From assembly GCF_900637665.1 (NCBI RefSeq), contig NZ_LR134386.1, positions 496,001-560,000 of the forward strand: a DNA stretch of 64,000 nt. Reading direction: 5' to 3'. Positions 26,969 to 35,819 of the stretch are shown in pieces (the stretch's first letter is position 1; the number at the start of each line of letters is the position of its first letter). The translations under genes and the position numbers were made by a program. The notes beneath the pieces were generated by a model that was not told the origin of the DNA, did no database searches, and worked only from the letters and a program-made list of their open reading frames with translations. The stretch comes from Chryseobacterium nakagawai (lineage in GTDB: Bacteria > Bacteroidota > Bacteroidia > Flavobacteriales > Weeksellaceae).

Positions 26969-27556
26969 TTATTTGTTCGTTTGGATAAGTTGTTTACCCC
27001 ATCCTGGTACAGAATCTAGTGCTGTTGCAGCTTTTTGATATTGCATCTCAGCTTCAGCCTTGTTTCCTGATTTTTCAGCTGACTTTGCCTTTAAAATTGC
27101 CAGTCTGGGATTGTTGGGATCAGAGTTCTCAGCTTTGGAAATAAACTGTGTAATAGCTTGTGTTCCTTTTGCAGGATATCTGTAAATGCCTATCTGCATA
27201 CTTTGAAGAGTGATAAGGCCTAAAAGAGTATTTATTTCAGCATTGTCTGGCTGCGAGAGTGAGGTTCCAAGTGCAAATTTTTCAGCCATTGCATTCGATT
27301 CAGTAGCAGAAGCAGTAGACTTTTTTGATAATAACTCTGCTTTAAGATACATAGATACAGCAGCGTAGTAATTAGCTTGCCATTTTTCAGAAGTTTTTGT
27401 TTCTGTAAATTTCTTAAAAAGTTTGTCGAAATCACCTTCAGTATTGGTGGTATTGAGCTGTGAAGCGCTTTGTTGTAATGCTTTGTCAGTAAAAGTCTGA
27501 GCGCTTGCCCAGAAACCAGTCACGAAAAAGCTTAAAATAAATAAAAGTTTATTCAT
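26969..27556 (-). CDS. Exported protein with TPR-like C-terminus
   Basis: 195 aa. Signal peptide 1-19 (ends WASAQ). The mature part is helical; residues from about 130 on (NPRLAILKAKSAEKSGNKAEAEMQYQK broken over two helices) look like one or two TPR-type repeats, and two further helices precede it. No enzymatic motif is visible. It sits directly upstream of the 699-aa T9SS protein (34 nt), behind a TATATTTG box 17 nt before its ATG, so the two are likely co-transcribed. A periplasmic helper role is possible but only inferred from position. Confidence 0.65.
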   Translation of the reverse strand: MNKLLFILSFFVTGFWASAQTFTDKALQQSASQLNTTNTEGDFDKLFKKFTETKTSEKWQANYYAAVSMYLKAELLSKKSTASATESNAMAEKFALGTSLSQPDNAEINTLLGLITLQSMQIGIYRYPAKGTQAITQFISKAENSDPNNPRLAILKAKSAEKSGNKAEAEMQYQKAATALDSVPGWGKQLIQTNK

Positions 27557-27573
27557 AAAGGGGGTATTTGTGA

Positions 27574-27581
27574 CAAATATA
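27574..27581 (-). promoter_or_regulatory. -7 box TATATTTG
   Basis: Exact TAnnTTTG match on the minus strand, 17 nt before the ATG at 27556. Confidence 0.7.
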
Positions 27582-27762
27582 TGAAATTATTAATGTTTAA
27601 TAATGAATTGTGATATATATTTATGAATATGGCTTATTGTTTCGACATGTGGTATTTTTTATTTTTAGTTGTTTTATATGGAAAATGTAATGTTTGTTGG
27701 GTTTTTGTTTTTAAATTGTAGTGTGAATTGTGAGTTATTTGAAATAAATTAGGTGTAAAATA

Positions 27763-27796
27763 AAAATAAGGATAGAAAATATTCTATCCTTATTTT
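27763..27796 (-). terminator. Terminator of the MFS transporter gene
   Basis: 15-bp stem AAATAAGGATAGAA with its complement around a 4-nt loop, about 58 nt after the MFS stop. The remaining AT-rich DNA from 27582 to 27762 shows no gene. Confidence 0.85.
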
Positions 27797-27854
27797 ATAG
27801 GGGTGTGATTTTTATTGGTTTTAAGTGTTTTTAAATCAATTGATAATAAAATTG

Positions 27855-29090
27855 CTAATATTGCATCTTTCTCAGTTTCGGATTGGTGCTTCCAACAATT
27901 AAGGCTACCAGGACTGTCATGCATCCGCCAAATACTACAGAGCGAACTACACCTAGTAATTTAGCCATTACTCCACTTTCAAATTGTCCCATCTCATTGC
28001 TGGACATAATGAATATGGAATTAACACTCAATACACGTCCTCTTATATGATCTGGAGTTTTTAACTGTACAATGGTTCCCCTAATGACTACGGAAATACC
28101 ATCAAGCATTCCACTTAATACAAGGAACATAAAAGAAAGCCAGTAAAGTTTAGATAACCCAAAACCTACAATACAAATTCCAAATCCGGTCACTACCACA
28201 AGAAGTATCTTTCCTTGATTTTTTCGTAAAGGAATAATAGATAAAAGTGTGATAATAAACATAGATCCAATATCAGAAGCTGCATTCAGTAAACCGAAGC
28301 CTTCCGCTCCTGAATTCAGGATATCCGTTGCAAATACAGGAATCATTGCTACTGCTCCTCCAAAAAGTACGGCAAACATATCAAGGCACAGAGCTCCCAG
28401 GATTTCCTTTGTTTTAAAAATATAAGTAATTCCTTCACGCATGCTTTCCACAACATCTACATTTTCTTTCTTATGTTCAGAATGTTGCTTATTAAGCTGC
28501 CAGAAAAAAAGCGAGGCAATGAATATCAGGGATAAAATAACAACCAATGTCCACTGTACCCCGAAATATCCAATAAGAAGACCTCCCACCGCATGTCCGC
28601 AAACTGAAGAAATCAGAAAGGTTGCCTGGTTAAGGGTGACAGCATTAGGTAAGTTTTCTTTCTTTACAATTTTAGGAATCATAGAAGGAACAATGGGTCC
28701 TATAAAGGCTCTTGCTATTCCTGTAAAAAATATAACTCCATAAATGAAATAGGTAATTTGATGTCCCGTAAAATGCATTTGAACATTGAGAAAAGCCGGA
28801 ATCAAAAGAAGTCCGATTAGAAATATATAGGCATAATTACAAATGAGTAAAAGCCTCTTTTTTTCATTCATATCAATAACATGACCAGCATATAAGGCGC
28901 AGCTCACCGCGGGAATAACCTCTGAAAGTCCGATAAGTCCAATTGAAAAAGGATCTTTGGTTAATTGATACACCCACCATCCTAATAAGGTAGCAAGCAT
29001 TCTGAAAGCTAAAACAATAAAAAATCTCCCAGTAAGAAGATTTCTGAACTCAACATTTTGTAATGTTTGTAACGGGGTAAAGGAAATCAT
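27855..29090 (-). CDS. MFS transporter
   Basis: 411 aa from the ATG at 29090; the TTG six bases upstream lies within the promoter box and is rejected. Twelve hydrophobic helices, with the first cytosolic loop carrying the MFS A-like motif region (YAGHVIDMNEKKR). The overall form (N-terminal FRNLLTGRFFIVLAF, later DHIRGRVLSVNSIF) resembles the EntS/MFS_3 group of drug or siderophore exporters. Proton-driven export of a small molecule from the inner membrane is likely; the substrate is unknown. A TATTTTTG box lies 3 nt before the ATG and the upstream gene's terminator overlaps it. Confidence 0.85.
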   Translation of the reverse strand: MISFTPLQTLQNVEFRNLLTGRFFIVLAFRMLATLLGWWVYQLTKDPFSIGLIGLSEVIPAVSCALYAGHVIDMNEKKRLLLICNYAYIFLIGLLLIPAFLNVQMHFTGHQITYFIYGVIFFTGIARAFIGPIVPSMIPKIVKKENLPNAVTLNQATFLISSVCGHAVGGLLIGYFGVQWTLVVILSLIFIASLFFWQLNKQHSEHKKENVDVVESMREGITYIFKTKEILGALCLDMFAVLFGGAVAMIPVFATDILNSGAEGFGLLNAASDIGSMFIITLLSIIPLRKNQGKILLVVVTGFGICIVGFGLSKLYWLSFMFLVLSGMLDGISVVIRGTIVQLKTPDHIRGRVLSVNSIFIMSSNEMGQFESGVMAKLLGVVRSVVFGGCMTVLVALIVGSTNPKLRKMQY

Positions 29091-29093
29091 GAA

Positions 29094-29101
29094 CAAAAAT
29101 A
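29094..29101 (-). promoter_or_regulatory. -7 box TATTTTTG of the MFS gene, leaderless spacing
   Basis: Exact TAnnTTTG match on the minus strand, 3 nt before the ATG. It overlaps the T run of the terminator at 29099-29126. Confidence 0.65.
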
Positions 29102-29126
29102 GCCCTAAAAATTTATTTAGGGCTAT
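29099..29126 (-). terminator. Terminator of the 120-aa lipoprotein gene
   Basis: Stem ATAGCCCTAAA with its complement and a 6-nt AT loop, followed by T residues on the minus strand that double as part of the next promoter. Confidence 0.8.
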
Positions 29127-29182
29127 GTATATCTTGATTTTTAAAAGATATAGTAAATATATATCAAAAGATAAAATCTATT

Positions 29183-29545
29183 TTAGTCGGCTCTGGAAGA
29201 ACTGATAATGATAGCAGCAACTCCTGCTGCCCCGATAATGGTAGCGCCTGCTGCAATTCTTGCTTTTCTTCTGTCTTTCACGGCTGCTACATTAGATTTT
29301 GGAATAATTACTTCTGTACTGTCTTTTTTTCCGGCAGTACCTACAAGATTATCTCCAACAATATTTCTGAATAGGATTTTCTGCTTTGGAGACCCGTCTC
29401 TCAAGGTAACTTTGTAAACTTTTCCGGCTTCCAGATTGGAATAGTTGTTTTTTGAAACATCATCGCTATATTTTGTAGTAGCGCAAGACGTAATAACAAA
29501 TAAAGACGTTAATAAAGATGATTTCAACAGTACAGATGCTTTCAT
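29183..29545 (-). CDS. Small lipoprotein
   Basis: 120 aa. The lipoprotein signal ends in FVITSC (Cys about residue 21). The mature part has a beta segment (YKVTLRDGSPKQKILFRNI), a basic stretch KDRRKARIA near 92-100, and then a hydrophobic Gly/Ala/Ile-rich helix at about 100-115 before a short polar tail. It is therefore possibly anchored at both ends. The family is not recognised. Monocistronic, with a TAAATTTG box 18 nt upstream and its own terminator. Confidence 0.65.
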   Translation of the reverse strand: MKASVLLKSSLLTSLFVITSCATTKYSDDVSKNNYSNLEAGKVYKVTLRDGSPKQKILFRNIVGDNLVGTAGKKDSTEVIIPKSNVAAVKDRRKARIAAGATIIGAAGVAAIIISSSRAD

Positions 29546-29563
29546 TATTTTCGTTTAGTTTTT

Positions 29564-29571
29564 CAAATTTA
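29564..29571 (-). promoter_or_regulatory. -7 box TAAATTTG
   Basis: Exact TAnnTTTG match on the minus strand, 18 nt before the ATG at 29545. Confidence 0.7.
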
Positions 29572-29614
29572 TAATTTTTTTTGAATATATGTTTTTGGAA
29601 TTGAAAAAATATCT

Positions 29615-31114
29615 CTAAAATTTATAAATTTCTAACAAATTTGCGATATTTCTGTCATTAGCTAATCTGGGAGTCTTATTTTGTCCCCCCAATTTTCCCT
29701 GAGACTTTGCATATTCATGGAACGCATTTTTTTTCAGCCTTGTGATATGAAGCTTTTCCAGAATATTTCCAGAAATCAGATCGTCATAATAAGTGTTTCT
29801 ATTTCTAAGCTGCTGATCCAATTCATTTCTAAATGCTTCCATGTTTTCAGGATCTTTTTCAAACTCAATCAGCCATTCGTGATACGGAAGCCCCTCACCT
29901 GGATTGACCTGTGGGGCTAAATGAAATTCAGTGACCTGTGCCGGATGTTTTTCGAGAGTTGCTTTTAGAGCTTCTTCTACTTCAAATGCAATAACATGCT
30001 CCCCGAAGGCTGAAGTAAAATGTTTGGTCCTTCCACTTACCAGCACTCTATACGGGTTTTTATCAATAAATCTTACTACATCACCAATAGAGTAGGCCCA
30101 TAATCCAGAGTTGGTTGTTAAAATCAAGGCGTAATCTTTATGAAGCTCAATTTCTTTTAATGTTAATCTTCTGGCATTTGGTTTTCCGTACTCTTCCAAT
30201 GGAATAAATTCATAGAAAATACCGTGGTTGGTCAGAAGAAGAAGACCTTCCTTTGTATAATCATCCTGAAAGGCAAAGAACCCTTCAGAGGCAGGAAAAG
30301 TTTGAATGATATCTACTTTTCCACCCAATAAATCTTCCATTTTATCACGGTAGGGTTCATAATTTACACCACCTGTGACAATAAGCTGGAGGTTAGGGAA
30401 AAGTTGTTTTATTTTTTTTCCATGTTTTGCAGTCAGTTTTTCAAAATACATGATGAGCCAGGGCGGTATTCCTGAAATCAGGGTCATATTTTGTTTTTCC
30501 GTTTCCTCAACAATCTTATCTACTTTTGCTTCCCAGTCTTCCATGATATTGGTTTCCCAGCTTGGTAATCTGTTTTTTTGAAGGTAATTAGGGATATGAT
30601 GCGCTACAATTCCGGATAATCTTCCCGTTTTAATTCCGAAAACTTCTTCCAGTTCAGGGCTTCCCTGAAGAAAGATCATTTTTCCGTTAACAAAATCCGC
30701 ATTGTTCTTTTTGCTTATATAATGAAATAAAGCACTTTGAGCCCCTGCAATCTGATAAGGCATTCCTTCTTTAGAGATAGGGATGTATTTTGACCCAGAA
30801 GTAGTTCCTGACGTTTTGGCAAAATATTCAGGAGTATCTGTCCATAAGATGTTTCCTTGTCCTTTTTTTACTCTTTCTATGTAAGGTTTTAAATCTTCAT
30901 AGTCGGCAACAGCAACTCTGTCCTGAAAATCTTTTACAGAACGGATGCTTTCAAAATCATGTTCCCGCCCAAAAAGTGTTTTCTGAGCTGTGCTGATAAG
31001 GGAAATCAATAAGTCTTCTTGGTTTCTCTCTGCATTTTTTTTGAATTCCTCTGCCTTTTGAACATGTTTTTTTGCCCAGATAAGTGCCGCGTTTTTCTTG
31101 AAGAAGTTTAACAT
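29615..31114 (-). CDS. GH3-family (auxin-responsive promoter GH3-like) adenylating enzyme
   Basis: 499 aa. The ATP-binding region AKTSGTTSGSKYIPI near residue 107 and the later motifs LTTNSGLWAYSIGDVVRF and VSGRTKHFTSAFGEHV are those of the GH3 branch of the acyl-adenylate superfamily, best known from plant enzymes that conjugate amino acids to jasmonate or auxin. Bacterial members are common in Bacteroidota but their acid and amine substrates are not established. It is probably cytosolic. A TAAATTTG box ends 4 nt before the ATG, giving a predicted leaderless mRNA. No operon partner. Confidence 0.88.
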   Translation of the reverse strand: MLNFFKKNAALIWAKKHVQKAEEFKKNAERNQEDLLISLISTAQKTLFGREHDFESIRSVKDFQDRVAVADYEDLKPYIERVKKGQGNILWTDTPEYFAKTSGTTSGSKYIPISKEGMPYQIAGAQSALFHYISKKNNADFVNGKMIFLQGSPELEEVFGIKTGRLSGIVAHHIPNYLQKNRLPSWETNIMEDWEAKVDKIVEETEKQNMTLISGIPPWLIMYFEKLTAKHGKKIKQLFPNLQLIVTGGVNYEPYRDKMEDLLGGKVDIIQTFPASEGFFAFQDDYTKEGLLLLTNHGIFYEFIPLEEYGKPNARRLTLKEIELHKDYALILTTNSGLWAYSIGDVVRFIDKNPYRVLVSGRTKHFTSAFGEHVIAFEVEEALKATLEKHPAQVTEFHLAPQVNPGEGLPYHEWLIEFEKDPENMEAFRNELDQQLRNRNTYYDDLISGNILEKLHITRLKKNAFHEYAKSQGKLGGQNKTPRLANDRNIANLLEIYKF

Positions 31115-31118
31115 GGTT

Positions 31119-31126
31119 CAAATTTA
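31119..31126 (-). promoter_or_regulatory. -7 box TAAATTTG of the GH3 gene, leaderless spacing
   Basis: Exact TAnnTTTG match on the minus strand, 4 nt before the ATG at 31114. Confidence 0.75.
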
Positions 31127-31172
31127 TAAATAAGTAGAGAATTGTGGAATTATTTTTTAGAATGAAAGGCAT

Positions 31173-31198
31173 AAAAACCGATGAAATAAATCCATCGG
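31173..31198 (-). terminator. Terminator of the lysine-rich repeat protein gene
   Basis: Stem CCGATG/CATCGG with a 9-nt loop and five T on the minus strand, about 50 nt after the stop at 31251. Confidence 0.75.
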
Positions 31199-31250
31199 CT
31201 TTTCTCGAAATTTGATTATGAAAATAACAACTATATGTTGATGTTATGCT

Positions 31251-31547
31251 TTATTTATTTGCTTTATACCTTTTGTCCGGAGTACCATCTTTTTTAAGAT
31301 GTTTGTTTTCTTTATATCTCTTGTCCGGAGTGCCGTCTTTTTTCATTTTAGCAGCAGGCTGAGCAGGTTTTACTTCTGCCGGCTTAGCTGTTTTAGCGGC
31401 CATAGGTTTTGCAGCTTTTACTTCTGCAGGTTTAGTGGCAGTAGCTTTTACAGGCGCATGAGGAGTACTTGTAGCGGGAGCAGTCTGCTGAGCAGTAGCA
31501 AGGCCTAATCCTAAGACTAATGACATTGCTGATAATAATTTTTTCAT
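31251..31547 (-). CDS. Exported Ala/Lys/Pro-rich protein with tandem KKDGTPDKRYK repeats
   Basis: 98 aa. Signal peptide 1-19 (ends LATAQ). Residues 20-67 are a low-complexity linker of Ala, Lys, Pro and Thr with recurring AKPAEVK units. The C-terminus consists of two copies of KKDGTPDKRYKxNK (about 69-82 and 85-98), ending exactly at the repeat. The unit resembles, from memory only, the small basic repeats called PBCV-specific basic adaptor domains; this needs a search. The mature protein is strongly basic and probably periplasmic or released, perhaps binding anionic polymers. A single gene with its own terminator. Confidence 0.7.
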   Translation of the reverse strand: MKKLLSAMSLVLGLGLATAQQTAPATSTPHAPVKATATKPAEVKAAKPMAAKTAKPAEVKPAQPAAKMKKDGTPDKRYKENKHLKKDGTPDKRYKANK

Positions 31548-31670
31548 AGGAATACTGTTTATTTTTGTTGAATAAAGATATACAAAAAGTAGGCTAAAAA
31601 TTTTGGTTTTTTAAACTTAACTAAAGTTTATTACAGCTTAAAAAAAAATTAAAGTCGTTGGCTGAAGAAT

Positions 31671-31707
31671 AAAAAAAGCCTGCTTTCGGTTAGGAGAACA
31701 GGCTTTT
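31671..31707 (-). terminator. Terminator of the 131-aa lipoprotein gene
   Basis: Stem AAAAGCCTG/CAGGCTTTT with a 16-nt loop and a T run on the minus strand, 17 nt after the stop. Confidence 0.75.
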
Positions 31708-31723
31708 GAATACTTAGTGGATG

Positions 31724-32119
31724 TTAACGTGTACAATTGGCTGTCCATGTTTTACCATCCTGGGTATAAAAAATTTTCAATGTATTATTATCAATTCTGA
31801 TATAAGAAGTGGCAGTAGATCCTACCATTACTAAGGTGTTGTCTCCCTGTTTGTCGAATTCTATTCCATTGAGACTCGGAATACTGTTTGAGAAGGAAAA
31901 ATTGTACTTAGTACCACTGGCAATCTTTGTTACGAATACGCTTCCTGCATCTGTACTGATGTTGGTAGAGCCTCCATCTTTATAAGATACGCTTCCTTTA
32001 TAGGTTCCTGCAAAAAAATCGTTATCTGCCGGATCATCATCCTTGCTACACGACCAAAAAGATAATGCTGTAAAAACAAACAGCATCAAAACTCCTAGAA
32101 TTTTCATTGCTTTTTTCAT
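31724..32119 (-). CDS. Small lipoprotein
   Basis: 131 aa from the ATG at 32119 (MKKAMKILG); an in-frame start at 32161 would add a non-signal-like prefix. The lipobox is LSFWSC with Cys at about 24, followed by an acidic linker SKDDDPADND that favours surface export of lipoproteins in Bacteroidota (the SKDDD type signal). The mature part is a small beta-rich domain (GTYKGSVSY, NTLKIFYTQDGKTW), suggestive of a lipocalin-like barrel. The function is unknown. Monocistronic. Confidence 0.65.
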   Translation of the reverse strand: MKKAMKILGVLMLFVFTALSFWSCSKDDDPADNDFFAGTYKGSVSYKDGGSTNISTDAGSVFVTKIASGTKYNFSFSNSIPSLNGIEFDKQGDNTLVMVGSTATSYIRIDNNTLKIFYTQDGKTWTANCTR

Positions 32120-32297
32120 AATACTACTTTTAATGTTTGGTTCATTGTGAATCCCAAACACTATGCCATGAGAAAATATTCGATTTTTTTTAACAGGTAA
32201 TTAATTAAATTAATAAAAAATTAAGATTTAAACAGGCTAAGTAATTCATTTTAAATCTTAAAGTCTGCGGATTTCCATTCAAAGAAAAAAATATCCT

Positions 32298-32305
32298 TAC
32301 CTTTG
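32298..32305 (+). promoter_or_regulatory. -7 box TACCTTTG of mfd
   Basis: Exact TAnnTTTG match, 64 nt before the mfd ATG at 32370. Confidence 0.65.
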
Positions 32306-32369
32306 TATACCATTAAACGGTTTCGGAAAACTCCCGAAATCGCTTTTGTCGTTTATACCATTACTATTT

Positions 32370-35300
32370 ATGCAGTTAAAATCCATCAATGAAAAGTTCC
32401 TTCCGGATCTGATGCAAAAAGAATTCGGAAAAGAAATTTTTACCCAGTTAGAAAATAGTCAGCATATTGCCGTGAAAGGGAGCGCAGGTTCCTCAGTTTC
32501 TGTTTTTGTGGCTGAACTGTTTTTGGTTCAGAAAAAAAATATTCTTTATCTGGTAGATGATAAAGAGGATGCATTGTATGCGAATACCGAAATGGAAGAT
32601 TTGCTGGGGAAAGAAAAGGTATTGTATTTTCCGGCGACTCACCTTGAGCCTTACCAGGTGGAAAAAACACAGAATGCCAATCTTGTGCTAAGGACTGAGG
32701 TACTGAATAAAATCAATTCCGGGAGATCTCCAAAAGTAATTGTTGCCTATGCCGGAGCTTTATCAGAAAAAGTACTGAAGAAGGAAGATTTTAAAGCCAT
32801 TTCCCATCATATAAAAGTAGGAGATCAACTGGATTTCGATTTTGTAGATGAACTTCTTAACCATTATCATTTCCAGCAGGCAGATTTTGTTTCCGAACCC
32901 GGAGAATTCTCTGTAAGAGGAGGAATTGTGGATGTATTCTCTTATTCCTATGAAAAACCATATAGAATCACGTTCTTTGGTAATGAAGTAGAAAGTATTA
33001 AAACGTTTGATATAGAAACTCAGCTTTCTATAGATAAAGTGAAAGATTTTCAGTTGGTATCCAATATGAATTTTTCAGTAACGGGAAGCAGGGTTTCATT
33101 ACTGCAGCTATTGCCTAAAGAAAGCTATGTGGTTTCTAAAAATGGAATGATCGGGATGCAGAAGATTAAAACATTCTATGAAAAATCCCTTGAAAAATAT
33201 GAAACCTTAAGTAAGCAGGTGGCTCATAGAACTCCACAAGAACTTTTTATTTCTGATCAGGAGTTTGTATTTGATTATAAAAAATTTAAGACAGTAGACT
33301 TCGGAAATGTTGCTATTGAAGGATTGAAGGACATTGCTGAAGTAAAAATGGAACAGCTTCCACAGCCTTCCTTCCATAAAAACTTTGAGCTTTTGATCGA
33401 AGATATGGAAGAAAAGCAGGAAGATGGGTTTGATACCTGGATTTCCTTTTCAACGGAAAAGCAGAAAGAAAGATTGGAGTCTATCTTTGAAGAGCTTGAA
33501 CATGAACTTCCTTTTAAAAGCTTTAAATCAGAACTCCATGAAGGGTTTGTAGATAACGGGCACAAGCTGTTAGTATATACCGATCACCAGATCTTTGACC
33601 GTTATCAAAGATATAAGGCTAAAAATACCTTTGCAAAATCAGAGCAGCTTACTTTAAAAGACCTGATGTCTTTGAAGATTGGTGATTATATTGCCCATAT
33701 CGATCATGGAATCGGAAAGTTTATGGGATTGGTGAAAGTGAATAATGACGGAAAAATTCAGGAATGTTTTAAACTGACTTATAAAAACGGAGATTTATTA
33801 TATGTAAGTATTCATTCATTACATAAGATATCGAAATATAACGGACCGGATGGTAGGGAGATTGTACTGAGTAAACTTGGTTCCCCAACCTGGAAGTCTT
33901 TAAAGCAAAAAACAAAAGCTAAGGTAAAGCAGATTGCATTTGATCTTATTAAATTATACGCGCAAAGAAAAACCGCAAAAGGATTTGCTTATACGCCAGA
34001 TTCTTATCTGCAGAATGAGTTGGAAGCAAGCTTTATTTATGAAGATACCCCGGATCAGGAAAAAGCTACTATAGATGTGAAAAAAGATATGGAAGCGGAT
34101 ACGGTAATGGATCGTTTGGTTTGTGGGGATGTAGGTTTTGGGAAAACAGAGGTTGCAATTCGTGCTGCGTTCAAAGCCGCTACAGATGGAAAACAGGTTG
34201 CTGTATTAGTTCCTACTACTATTTTGGCATTTCAGCACTATAGAAGTTTCAAGGAGAGGCTTAAAGATTTTCCGGTAAATGTTTCCTATGTTAACCGATT
34301 CAGAACGGCTAAGCAGAAGTCTGAAACATTGGATAATCTTAAGAATGGTAAAGTAGATATTATTATAGGAACCCATCAGTTAGCAAGTAGTTCTGTTAAA
34401 TTCAAGGATCTTGGATTATTGATTATTGATGAAGAGCATAAGTTTGGCGTTTCAGTGAAAGATAAATTAAAGACTCTGAAAAGTAATGTAGATACCCTTA
34501 CTCTTACTGCTACTCCGATTCCGAGAACATTGCAGTTTTCTTTAATGGCGGCAAGGGATTTATCCGTAATTAAAACACCACCACCCAACAGACAACCGGT
34601 AGATACCCAGTTGGTAGGATTTAATGAAGAGATCATTCGTGATGCTATTTCTTATGAAATTCAGAGAGATGGCCAGGTCTATTTTATTAATAACAGAATT
34701 GAAAACCTTAAAGATATTGCCGGGCTTATCCAGCGTCTGGTTCCTGATGCCAGAGTAATCACAGGACATGGGCAGATGGATGGTAAACAGTTGGAAAAGA
34801 ATGTCCTTGATTTTATGGAAGGCAAGTATGATGTACTTGTTTCTACCACTATTGTAGAAAGTGGAGTGGACGTTCCGAATGCGAATACCATCTTTATTAA
34901 TGATGCTCAACGGTTTGGAATGGCAGATCTTCACCAGATGAGAGGAAGAGTAGGACGAAGCAATAGGAAAGCTTTTTGTTTTCTGATTACCCCACCTTAT
35001 GATATGATGACTTCTGATGCCAGAAAACGATTGGAGGCTATTGAGCAGTTTTCTGATCTTGGGAGCGGTTTTCAGATTGCGATGAAAGATCTTGAAATTC
35101 GTGGTGCCGGGGATTTATTGGGAGCAGAACAAAGTGGATTTATTAATGAGATGGGATTTGAAACGTATCAGAAACTGATGCAGGAAGCCCTTGAAGAATT
35201 GAAGGATGATGTTGATTTTGAGAATTTATTTGAAAATGAAGAAGACAGACAAAAGCTTTTTAAATCTATAAAGGATGTCAATATTGATACAGATCTTGAA

Positions 35301-35738
35301 CTTATGCTGCCTGATTTTTATATTTCTAATACCGAAGAGAGATTGTTATTGTATCAGAAAATTGCTGAGATTAATAATGAAAAAGATCTTCATCAGTTTG
35401 AACTTGAACTGATTGACAGGTTCGGTGCGTTGCCGAAAGAAGCAGTGAATTTACTGAAAAGTGTTTCTTTGAAATGGCTGGCTGCAGATATTGGTTTTGA
35501 GAAGATTGTAATGAAAAACGGTATATTTTTAGGCTATTTTCCAAGCAATCCTCAGGATAAATTTTATCAGACCGATAGATTCAGGCATATTATTAATTAT
35601 TTAACAAGCAATCCTGCAGAAGCACAGCTTAAGGAGAAATCTGGTAAGGAAGGGAACCAGTTGATGATGAGAAAAGAGCGTATTAAAAACGTAGATGAGG
35701 TGAATGTCCTGCTAAAGGCTATTATTGAAAATAATTAA
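32370..35738 (+). CDS. mfd: Transcription-repair coupling factor
   Basis: 1122 aa from the ATG at 32370; an in-frame TTG 24 nt upstream is less likely. Order of domains: UvrB-like N-terminal region (1-350; EPGEFSVRGGIVDVFS), the RNA polymerase-interacting domain (about 440-510; IGDYIAHIDHGIGKFMG), then the SF2 translocase with Walker A GDVGFGKTEVA near 585, DEEH near 687 and motif VI QMRGRVGRS, and a TRCF C-terminal domain. It displaces stalled RNA polymerase and recruits UvrAB. Monocistronic, with promoter and terminator both visible. Confidence 0.97.
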   Translation: MQLKSINEKFLPDLMQKEFGKEIFTQLENSQHIAVKGSAGSSVSVFVAELFLVQKKNILYLVDDKEDALYANTEMEDLLGKEKVLYFPATHLEPYQVEKTQNANLVLRTEVLNKINSGRSPKVIVAYAGALSEKVLKKEDFKAISHHIKVGDQLDFDFVDELLNHYHFQQADFVSEPGEFSVRGGIVDVFSYSYEKPYRITFFGNEVESIKTFDIETQLSIDKVKDFQLVSNMNFSVTGSRVSLLQLLPKESYVVSKNGMIGMQKIKTFYEKSLEKYETLSKQVAHRTPQELFISDQEFVFDYKKFKTVDFGNVAIEGLKDIAEVKMEQLPQPSFHKNFELLIEDMEEKQEDGFDTWISFSTEKQKERLESIFEELEHELPFKSFKSELHEGFVDNGHKLLVYTDHQIFDRYQRYKAKNTFAKSEQLTLKDLMSLKIGDYIAHIDHGIGKFMGLVKVNNDGKIQECFKLTYKNGDLLYVSIHSLHKISKYNGPDGREIVLSKLGSPTWKSLKQKTKAKVKQIAFDLIKLYAQRKTAKGFAYTPDSYLQNELEASFIYEDTPDQEKATIDVKKDMEADTVMDRLVCGDVGFGKTEVAIRAAFKAATDGKQVAVLVPTTILAFQHYRSFKERLKDFPVNVSYVNRFRTAKQKSETLDNLKNGKVDIIIGTHQLASSSVKFKDLGLLIIDEEHKFGVSVKDKLKTLKSNVDTLTLTATPIPRTLQFSLMAARDLSVIKTPPPNRQPVDTQLVGFNEEIIRDAISYEIQRDGQVYFINNRIENLKDIAGLIQRLVPDARVITGHGQMDGKQLEKNVLDFMEGKYDVLVSTTIVESGVDVPNANTIFINDAQRFGMADLHQMRGRVGRSNRKAFCFLITPPYDMMTSDARKRLEAIEQFSDLGSGFQIAMKDLEIRGAGDLLGAEQSGFINEMGFETYQKLMQEALEELKDDVDFENLFENEEDRQKLFKSIKDVNIDTDLELMLPDFYISNTEERLLLYQKIAEINNEKDLHQFELELIDRFGALPKEAVNLLKSVSLKWLAADIGFEKIVMKNGIFLGYFPSNPQDKFYQTDRFRHIINYLTSNPAEAQLKEKSGKEGNQLMMRKERIKNVDEVNVLLKAIIENN

Positions 35739-35780
35739 GGTATAGTTTTCAAATATTAAAAAGTTTTCCGTAAAAGATGT

Positions 35781-35819
35781 AAACCATATAAAAAAATTAG
35801 TTTTTATATGGTTTTTTGT
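35781..35819 (+). terminator. Terminator of mfd
   Basis: 14-bp stem AAACCATATAAAAA with its complement and a 6-nt loop, then a run of T, 43 nt after the mfd stop. Confidence 0.9.

Noticed and set aside
32346..32369. TTG start that would extend mfd by eight residues
   Set aside because: The ATG at 32370 gives the usual N-terminus, and the extension resembles leader DNA.
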